Source: Enhydrobacter aerosaccus | GTDB taxonomy: Bacteria > Pseudomonadota > Alphaproteobacteria > Reyranellales > Reyranellaceae | Direction: 5' to 3' | Length of the DNA stretch: 64,000 bases | Assembly (NCBI GenBank): GCA_903915535.1 | Contig: CAIWTJ010000168.1 | Location: 1 to 64,000 of the forward strand | Shown: positions 58,423-64,000 of the stretch, piece by piece | How positions within the stretch are numbered: the first letter of the stretch is position 1 | How the letters are laid out: each line of letters starts with the position of its first letter | Notes under the pieces: generated by a model | The model's database searches: none | Seen by the model: only the letters and a program-made list of their open reading frames with translations | Told to the model about the DNA's origin: nothing | Position numbers and translations under genes: made by a program

Positions 58423-60206
58423 AGGCCCTCCTCCCAGCTGCGCGACAGGCGCATCGCGGACAGGATCAGACCGACCTGCGAATAGGTCTGCGGAAAATTG
58501 CCCCACAACTCGCCGGTCGCCGGATCGAGATCCTCCGCCAGCAGCCCGACGTGGTTGCGGCGCGCCAGCACGTTGTTGAACAGCTCGAGCGCTTCCTCGC
58601 GCCGGCCGACGCTCGCCAGCGCGTCGATGTACCAGAAGGTGCAGAGCAGGAAGGCATTCGACGGCGCGCCGAAATCGTCCGATTCGACGTAGCGCATGAC
58701 GAAGCCGTTGCGCATCAGCTTTCTGTCGACCATGTCGAGCGTCGCATGAAAGCGCGGATCGTCCGACTTGAGCAGGCCGATCTCGGGCAGCACGAGGCTC
58801 GAGGCGTCGGCCATGTCGCGGTCGAGCGTGCCCGACAGCCAGCCGTCGGCCGTCGTCCCGCGCTTCAGGATTTCCTGGCGCAGCACGCCCGCGCGCGCCA
58901 GCCACTCCCGCGCTTCCGCATCGACGCCGACCCGCCGCGCGATCATGCCCAGCCTGTATTGCGCCGCCCAGCACATGGCGGCCGAAAACGTGTGAACTTC
59001 CGCGCGCTCGCGGTATTCCCAAAGACCCGCATCCGGAGTCAACGCCGCGCGATGGGCCTCGTTGCCCACGACGCAGAGCTGGCGATAGAGCTCCATGTCG
59101 CCCTGACGCGGCAGGCGTTCGTCCCAGAACATCTGCGCCGCGGTCATCACCATCGAGCCGTAAGTGTCGTTCTGGACCTGGTTGACCGCGTCATTGCCGA
59201 TGCGCACCGGCCCGTAGCCGCGATAGCCGGGCAGGCTATCGATCAGCCGCTCGGCGGTGTCGATGCCGGGCGCGATCGCGAACAGCGGCGCGATCTTGTC
59301 GACCTCGCCGCGCGAGCTTCCTCCTTCGACCACGTCGACGATGAAGCGCACGAAGCCCTCCATCGTCTTGGTGGCCGACAGGCGGTTGAGCGCCGTCACC
59401 GTGAAGAACGAATCGCGCAGCCAGCAGAAGCGATAGTCCCAGTTGCGCACCGTGCCCGCGGCCTCGGGGATCGACGTCGTGAGCGCCGCCAGCACCGCGC
59501 CCGTATCCTCGAAGCTGCAGAGCTTGAGCGTGATGGCGGCACGGATCACGGCGGCCTGCCAGTCGAACGGAATGTTGAGGTCGCGCGTCCAGGTCTGCCA
59601 GTACGAGGTCGTCTCGGCGAGGAACGAGCGCGCCAGCGTGTCGGGATTCTCCGGCACCGTCTCGTCGGCGCCTACCAGCAGGGTGACCGGACGGTCGAGC
59701 GAAAATTCCTGCTCGTGCAGGATCGCACTGATCGAACTGTCGGTCGTCAGGCGCAGCACCTGGTCTTCGCTGAAGTAGCGGATGTGGTTGCTGCCGCTGG
59801 TGGTCTGCGCCTTGGCCGCGCCGTACTTGAACGTAGGCCGCATGCGGATCGTCACCCTCGGCCGGCCGGCGACCGGCTCGAGGCGCCGCACCAGCATGGG
59901 CGGACGGAAGTTGCGCCCGAAGCGGCGAAAGCGCGGCGCGAAGTCGGTGATCCGCATCGTCCCGCCCTTGCCCTCGATCGTCGTCTCGAGGATCGCGGTG
60001 TTCGGCAGGTAGCGTTGCTGCCCCTCCTTCGCGCCCGCCACGGCAGCTTCCATGAAGCCGGCCTGGGGATCGTTGCCGCCCAGCAAGGCGTTGAACACGG
60101 GATCGCCGTCGAGCCGGTCGAGACAGTGCCAGACGTGACGGCCGGTGCGGTCGATCAGGCTTGCGATGGCACAGTTGCCGATGACGCCGAGATCGAGCGT
60201 GCTCAC
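58407..60206 (-). CDS. GH15 family glycosidase in the ots operon
   Basis: 599 residues from GTG 60206. GH15-type (alpha/alpha)6 barrel: N-terminal beta-domain (STLDLGVIGNCAIASLIDRTGRHVWHC), EAAGTVRNWDYRFCWLRDSFF, QNDTYGSMVMTAAQMFW, AFLLCTFWYIDALASVGRREEALELF, and TGELWGNFPQTYSQVGLI near the C-terminus where the catalytic acid/base region lies. Members are glucoamylases or trehalases; between otsB and otsA a trehalose or glucan related function is likely. Start overlaps the otsB stop (GTGA). Confidence 0.9.
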   Translation of the reverse strand: MSTLDLGVIGNCAIASLIDRTGRHVWHCLDRLDGDPVFNALLGGNDPQAGFMEAAVAGAKEGQQRYLPNTAILETTIEGKGGTMRITDFAPRFRRFGRNFRPPMLVRRLEPVAGRPRVTIRMRPTFKYGAAKAQTTSGSNHIRYFSEDQVLRLTTDSSISAILHEQEFSLDRPVTLLVGADETVPENPDTLARSFLAETTSYWQTWTRDLNIPFDWQAAVIRAAITLKLCSFEDTGAVLAALTTSIPEAAGTVRNWDYRFCWLRDSFFTVTALNRLSATKTMEGFVRFIVDVVEGGSSRGEVDKIAPLFAIAPGIDTAERLIDSLPGYRGYGPVRIGNDAVNQVQNDTYGSMVMTAAQMFWDERLPRQGDMELYRQLCVVGNEAHRAALTPDAGLWEYRERAEVHTFSAAMCWAAQYRLGMIARRVGVDAEAREWLARAGVLRQEILKRGTTADGWLSGTLDRDMADASSLVLPEIGLLKSDDPRFHATLDMVDRKLMRNGFVMRYVESDDFGAPSNAFLLCTFWYIDALASVGRREEALELFNNVLARRNHVGLLAEDLDPATGELWGNFPQTYSQVGLILSAMRLSRSWEEGLWHAS

Positions 60207-60961
60207 GGCGAGATCCCCGTCGGAAGAGTGGAGGACCTCTCGGGCACGGCCATGCGCTCGGCGCCGCGCTTCAGCCAGGCGCGCACACGCGCGGGATCGC
60301 CGCCGAAGGCCTCTCCGACGCGCAGGCCGATGCCGCCCAGTTCCATCGCGGCGCTGATGCCCGCTTCGTCGGTGAAGTCGTCGCCGACATAGACGGGCCT
60401 GCGGCCCTGGAACGCCGCCTGCTTCATCAGCCGCGCCACCGCCTGACCCTTCGATGCCGCGCGCAGCCCGATCTCGACGGCCTCGCGCGCCGGCAGCAGG
60501 CGAAACCACGGATCATCTTCCGGCACCAGCGCACGCACGGCCCGCCAGACCTCGTTGGCGCGCTCGGGCGCGAGCCGGTAATGGACGGTGACGCCGTGCG
60601 GCTTGGGCTCGACGCGCACGCCCGGCCAGCGCGCAGCAGTGGCCGTCAGCGCCTCGCGCCAGTCGTCGGGCACCGCAACGCGGGCGGGTGCTTCCTCGAG
60701 CGTGCCGTCGCCGAAGCGAATCGCGACGCCGTGCTCGCCGGCGGCGCTGCCGGCGAAGGGATGGAGAAGCTCATCGATCTGGGAAAGGGGACGGCCGCTC
60801 ACGATCGCCACGGCACCGTCCAACAGGCCGTGGAGTTGGGCCAGCAGCCCAGGCAGGCCCGGCGCCACGACAACCGCTTCCGGGGTGGCCGCGATCTCGA
60901 CCAGGGTGCCGTCGACGTCCAGAAAAAGCGCGGACGTCCGATCGAGATCCGGCGGTGTCAT
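60203..60961 (-). CDS. otsB: Trehalose-6-phosphate phosphatase
   Basis: 252 residues from ATG 60961, with GGAGGG upstream. HAD-family motifs: nucleophile ALFLDVDGTLVEIA (DVDGT), IVSGRPLSQIDEL, KPHGVTVHYRLAP, and the metal-binding YVGDDFTDEAGI near the C-terminus. Splits trehalose 6-phosphate. First gene of otsB-GH15-otsA; the three share overlaps and probably one promoter between 60961 and 61047. Confidence 0.95.
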   Translation of the reverse strand: MTPPDLDRTSALFLDVDGTLVEIAATPEAVVVAPGLPGLLAQLHGLLDGAVAIVSGRPLSQIDELLHPFAGSAAGEHGVAIRFGDGTLEEAPARVAVPDDWREALTATAARWPGVRVEPKPHGVTVHYRLAPERANEVWRAVRALVPEDDPWFRLLPAREAVEIGLRAASKGQAVARLMKQAAFQGRRPVYVGDDFTDEAGISAAMELGGIGLRVGEAFGGDPARVRAWLKRGAERMAVPERSSTLPTGISP

Positions 60962-61047
60962 CCTTGGCCCTCCGCCCTGAATGCGGACAACCATGCGCGT
61001 CCGCGCGTCTCCTTAACGCTCAGGCGGCCGAGGAGTTCCCTGACGCC

Positions 61048-61290
61048 CTAGCGGAGAGATCCCATCCGCGTCCAGAACGGCTTGCCCGATTCGTAGGCCG
61101 CCGCCGCAGGCGAAATACCGGCGTCGCGCAGACTGCGCGCATCCATCTCCGCCAGCCGCCGCCGCATGTCGACGCGCTGCCGCCACAGGACGAAGGTCAG
61201 GACGACGCGCTGGCGGAACGTGGCGCGGGGGGCGGCCACACTGGCGTAGAGGGTATTCTGGAACGGCTGGTTGCGGGTCTGAAAGCTCAT
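61048..61290 (-). CDS. DUF1127-type small protein
   Basis: 80 residues. The C-terminal half carries the DUF1127 pattern: VLTFVLWRQRVDMRRRLAEMDARSLRDAGISPAAAAYESGKPFW, a basic helix followed by the LRDxGIS motif. Small DUF1127 proteins bind RNA or act in phosphate, nitrogen and stress responses in rhizobia and Agrobacterium. AGGAGGG precedes the ATG at 61290. The gene stands alone. Confidence 0.85.
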   Translation of the reverse strand: MSFQTRNQPFQNTLYASVAAPRATFRQRVVLTFVLWRQRVDMRRRLAEMDARSLRDAGISPAAAAYESGKPFWTRMGSLR

Positions 61291-61440
61291 GCGTCCCTCC
61301 TCTCGGTGTGCCCCGAACATGGGTCCGCCGCCGCGGGCTCTCAATCACACAGGAGGTAATCAGCCAAGAGAGCTTCTCATGCAGGTGGCGAAAAAATTTA
61401 ACGCGAGGCGTGCTAACGTCGCGCGTCGACCTGAGGGGGA

Positions 61441-62598
61441 ATGCCGATGCTGCCCAGCCAACGTGCGCTTTTCGATATGCCGCGCGACGTCTGTTACATG
61501 AACGCCGCCGGCTGGGGGCCGATGCCGCTGGCCACCCAGGAGGCCGGCCGCGCCGCCATGAACCGCAAGGGCCAGCCCTGGAAGCTGGCGCCCGATCTTG
61601 CCAGTCAGCAGAACGAGCGCGCGCGCAGTGCCGCCGCCCGGCTGATCGGCGCCGAGCCGGGTGACATCACGCTTATTTCTTCCGTGGGCTATGGCGTGGC
61701 GACTGCCGCGAAGATCGTCGAAATCCCCAAGGGGAGCCGCGTCATCGTGCTCGAGAACGACCACACCTCGCCGATGCTGGAATGGACCGTGCGGGCTCCG
61801 GCCGGCGGCTTCGCCATCGACACGGTGAAGCAGCCCGCCGACGGCGACTGGACCGCCGCGGTGCTGGAAGCCATCGAGCGCAAGGGCGCGGCGCCGCTCG
61901 CCATGGTCTCGATCTCGTCTGTGCACTGGTCCGACGGCGGCGCCGTCGATCTCGCGCGCATCGCGCCCGCGGCGAAAAAGGCCGGCGCCATGCTGCTGGT
62001 CGACGCCACGCACGATGCGGGCGTGCGACCCATCGACGTGAAGGTCCTCGATCCCGACTTCTTGATCTTCCCGACCTACAAGTGGCTGCTCGGTCCCTAC
62101 GGCCGTGCGTTCATGTACGTCGCCAAGCGCCGGCAGAACGGCGTGCCACTCGAGCAGGCCTCGATCGGCCGCAAGGGCGTTTCGGCCGAGGACACGGTTT
62201 ATTTCCGCGACCTGGCCTACAAGGACGATGCGCGGCGCTACGACATGGGCGAGCGCGATCACTTCGTCGGCATGGAGATGGCGTCGATCAGCATGGAGAT
62301 GATGGCCAAGTGGGGCAACGCCGCCGTGGTCGAGCGCATGACCATGCTCACCGACAAGCTCGCCGAAGGACTGGGCAATCTCGATATCCGCCTGCTCGAC
62401 AAGAAGGTGCGCGCGCCGCATGTGCTCTGCGTCAGCTTCCCCAAGGGCATGGCGCCCGACCTGCCGAAGAAGCTCGCCGCCCAGGGCGTGCATGCCGCGC
62501 CGCGGCTCGGCCGGCTGCGCATCAGCCCGCATGTCTACAACGACGAGCAGGACGTCGACCGCTTCGTCGAGGTGTTCCGCAAGGCCGCTTTCTCGTGA
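61441..62598 (+). CDS. Class V aminotransferase family protein
   Basis: 385 residues. Class V landmarks: YMNAAGWGPMPLATQEA, GDITLISSVGYGVATAAKIV, VSISSVHWSDGGAVDL, LVDATHDAGVRPID (PLP-binding Asp with His where Gln is common), and the PLP lysine in IFPTYKWLLGPYGRAF. It may act on amino acids or be a desulfurase-like enzyme of catabolism. Start ATG 61441 has GAGGGGGA directly before it; the ATG at 61447 is also possible. The Bug gene overlaps its stop. Confidence 0.85.
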   Translation: MPMLPSQRALFDMPRDVCYMNAAGWGPMPLATQEAGRAAMNRKGQPWKLAPDLASQQNERARSAAARLIGAEPGDITLISSVGYGVATAAKIVEIPKGSRVIVLENDHTSPMLEWTVRAPAGGFAIDTVKQPADGDWTAAVLEAIERKGAAPLAMVSISSVHWSDGGAVDLARIAPAAKKAGAMLLVDATHDAGVRPIDVKVLDPDFLIFPTYKWLLGPYGRAFMYVAKRRQNGVPLEQASIGRKGVSAEDTVYFRDLAYKDDARRYDMGERDHFVGMEMASISMEMMAKWGNAAVVERMTMLTDKLAEGLGNLDIRLLDKKVRAPHVLCVSFPKGMAPDLPKKLAAQGVHAAPRLGRLRISPHVYNDEQDVDRFVEVFRKAAFS

Positions 62599-63557
62599 GT
62601 CTTGCCCGGCGGAGCTTCCTGGCCGCGATCGCCGCGCTGCCGACGGTGGCCCGCGCCCAGACCAAATATCCCGACCGCGCCATCCGGCTGATCGTGCCCT
62701 ACCCGCCGGGCGGCGGCGTCGACCTCACGGCGCGCCTGCTAATGGAGCCGCTGTCGAAGGAGCTGGGGCAAACGATCATCGTCGAGAACAAGGGCGGCGC
62801 CGGCGGACTGATCGGCGTCGAGGCGATGTCGCATGCACCGGCCGACGGCTACACCTTGGCCGTGACGGGCGTATCGTCGATGAGTGCCGGGCCGCCGATG
62901 CGCGGCGACAAGCTGCCGTTCGACCCGAAGAGTTTCGCCCACATCACGCGGCTGGTGCGCATGCCGCTGATCATGGCGGTGCGCAACGACCTGCCGGCAA
63001 GGACCTTGCCCGAGTTCATGGCGCTCGCGAAGCAGACCGAAATCCGCTGGGCGTCCGGCGGCATCGGCACCAGCCAGCATCTGGCTGGCGAATACTTCGC
63101 CCAGATGTCGGGCCTCAGGATGATCCATGTGCCCTATCGCGGCACCGGGCCGGCGCTGAACGATCTGTCGGCCGGCATCGTCGATGCCTATTTCGGCGAC
63201 CCCGCGACTTTGGGCGTGATCAAGGGCGGCAAGGCACGCGCGATGGCCGTCACCGCATCGGAGCGCTGGTCGGCGCTGCCCGATGTGCCCACGCTTGGCG
63301 AAGCGGTGCCGGGCTACGAGGCCTGGAACTGGTACGGGCTCGACGCGCCTCCCGGCACGCCGGACGCGATCGTCGACAAGCTCGCCGCCGCGGTGCGCAA
63401 GGTGCTGGCCGACCCGGATGTGAAGAAGAAGTACGATGACAATGGGCTGCACCCCGCGACTCTCTCGCGTGGCGAATATGCCGCGTTCATCGCGCGCGAT
63501 TCGGAAGTCTGGGGTAAGGTGATCCGAACGGGTAATATCAAGCCCGACGATTCATAA
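62595..63557 (+). CDS. Tripartite tricarboxylate transporter (Bug) substrate-binding protein
   Basis: 320 residues from GTG 62595, which overlaps the aminotransferase stop (GTGA). Twin-arginine-like signal (VSLARRSFLAAIAALPTVARAQ), then YPDRAIRLIVPYPPGGGVDLTARLLMEPL, NKGGAGGLIGVEAMSHAPADGYT, VPYRGTGPALNDLSAGIVDAYF, and VPTLGEAVPGYEAWNWYGL. Another orphan receptor without tctA/tctB. Its place between an aminotransferase and an SMP30-type lactonase suggests uptake of their shared substrate. Confidence 0.9.
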   Translation: MSLARRSFLAAIAALPTVARAQTKYPDRAIRLIVPYPPGGGVDLTARLLMEPLSKELGQTIIVENKGGAGGLIGVEAMSHAPADGYTLAVTGVSSMSAGPPMRGDKLPFDPKSFAHITRLVRMPLIMAVRNDLPARTLPEFMALAKQTEIRWASGGIGTSQHLAGEYFAQMSGLRMIHVPYRGTGPALNDLSAGIVDAYFGDPATLGVIKGGKARAMAVTASERWSALPDVPTLGEAVPGYEAWNWYGLDAPPGTPDAIVDKLAAAVRKVLADPDVKKKYDDNGLHPATLSRGEYAAFIARDSEVWGKVIRTGNIKPDDS

Positions 63558-63577
63558 GAGACCGAGGGGAAACGAAG

Positions 63578-64000
63578 ATGTGGCAACCCAACGAGCGCTA
63601 CCCCGATCCGGCGGTGCGCGTGCTCGATCCGTCGTTCAATCAATACCGTCTGCCGCTCGCCTCGGTCGAACGCCTCTACACGGGCTGCCGCTGGGCCGAA
63701 GGGCCGGTCTATTTCGGCGATGGGCGCTACGTGCTGTGGAGCGACATCCCGAACAACCGCATCCTGCGCTGGGATGAGGAGACGGGCGTCGTCTCGGTCT
63801 TCCGCAAGCCCTCGAACAACGCCAACGGCCATACGCGCGACCGCCAGGGCCGCCTCGTCGGCTGCGAGCACGATGCCCGCCGCGTCGTGCGCACGGAGTA
63901 CGACGGCTCGATCACCGTGCTGGCCGACAGCTACAACGGCAAGCCGCTGAATTCGCCGAACGACGTCGTCGTCAAGAGCGACGGCTCGGTCTGGTTCACC
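63578..64000 (+). CDS. SMP-30/gluconolactonase family protein (partial, runs off the window)
   Basis: 141 residues are visible. Beta-propeller features of SMP-30/lactonases: WAEGPVYFGDGRYVLWSDIPNNRILRWDEETG with the metal-binding Glu, NNANGHTRDRQGRLVGCEHDARRVVR, and NGKPLNSPNDVVVKSDGSVWFT with the conserved NSPNDVVV. The protein continues past base 64000. GAGGGGAAAC precedes the ATG. Operon with the aminotransferase and Bug receptor. Confidence 0.9.
   Translation, partial: MWQPNERYPDPAVRVLDPSFNQYRLPLASVERLYTGCRWAEGPVYFGDGRYVLWSDIPNNRILRWDEETGVVSVFRKPSNNANGHTRDRQGRLVGCEHDARRVVRTEYDGSITVLADSYNGKPLNSPNDVVVKSDGSVWFT

Noticed and set aside
57547-60392. Large plus-strand frames over the trehalose operon
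   Set aside because: otsA, GH15 and otsB are unmistakable on the minus strand.
1-64000. tRNA, rRNA or prophage genes
   Set aside because: No cloverleaf-like sequence with a GTTCGA-type arm in a gene-free gap, no rRNA signature, and no integrase, capsid or terminase genes were seen.

Overview
The window is dense, GC-rich DNA with about 73 recognisable genes on both strands and very short intergenic gaps. Its gene content suggests a heterotrophic, probably soil or water alphaproteobacterium: orphan Bug/TTT substrate-binding proteins, enoyl-CoA hydratases, SDRs and a family III CoA-transferase, a peptide-type ABC importer with a flavin monooxygenase, an HWE histidine kinase, a DUF1127 protein and a DUF3309 protein. 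A Reyranella- or Bradyrhizobium-like lineage is my inference; no rRNA or marker gene is present to prove it. I saw no tRNA, rRNA, CRISPR array or prophage.

Layout. 1-500: end of an upstream gene, a perfect palindrome, and a short repeat pair resembling an IS21-type end. 0.5-3.9 kb: an ATP-grasp protein, small secreted and membrane proteins, and an exported thioredoxin-like gene whose frame is interrupted by a single TGA exactly where the first cysteine of the CGPC active site should be. 4-10.3 kb: amino-acid-binding protein, MipA/OmpV porin-like protein, SbtA-like transporter with divergent LysR regulator, and a hybrid sensor kinase. 10.5-16.4 kb: lipoprotein, MORN-repeat protein, a divergent pair of matrixin-like proteins (one with intact zinc motif, one that lost it), an atypical SRAP protein, a membrane protein with an internal duplication, and a CDF metal transporter carrying two compensating frameshifts. 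16.4-24.9 kb: MEDS-PAS-HWE kinase, MlaC-like protein, Tim44-like protein, acyl-CoA metabolism genes and a nitroreductase.

24.9-38.4 kb: RhlE-type RNA helicase with a repetitive Arg/Asp/Pro/Gly tail, HEAT-repeat protein, opine-type dehydrogenase, then a minus-strand operon (dppB-C-D-F-like, a substrate-binding protein that looks circularly permuted, and an NtaA/DszA-type flavin monooxygenase) divergent from a LysR gene, followed by a D-aminoacylase-type amidohydrolase. 38.4-49.4 kb: DMT transporter, SDR, GFA protein, hydrolase, enoyl-CoA hydratases, two GSTs, a TauE operon with 4-bp gene overlaps, an amidase between REP-like palindromes, a decayed cytochrome c, and an orphan Bug receptor. 49.4-64 kb: GT39 mannosyltransferase-like protein, HutD, FeoAB, alpha/beta hydrolase, a rearranged-looking CoA-transferase, a PPOX protein, the trehalose operon otsB-GH15-otsA, DUF1127, and an aminotransferase V-Bug receptor-SMP30 operon running off the window.

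The observations most worth following are the UGA-interrupted thioredoxin-like gene (possible selenoprotein or fresh pseudogene), the apparently permuted substrate-binding protein, and the active/inactive metzincin pair.
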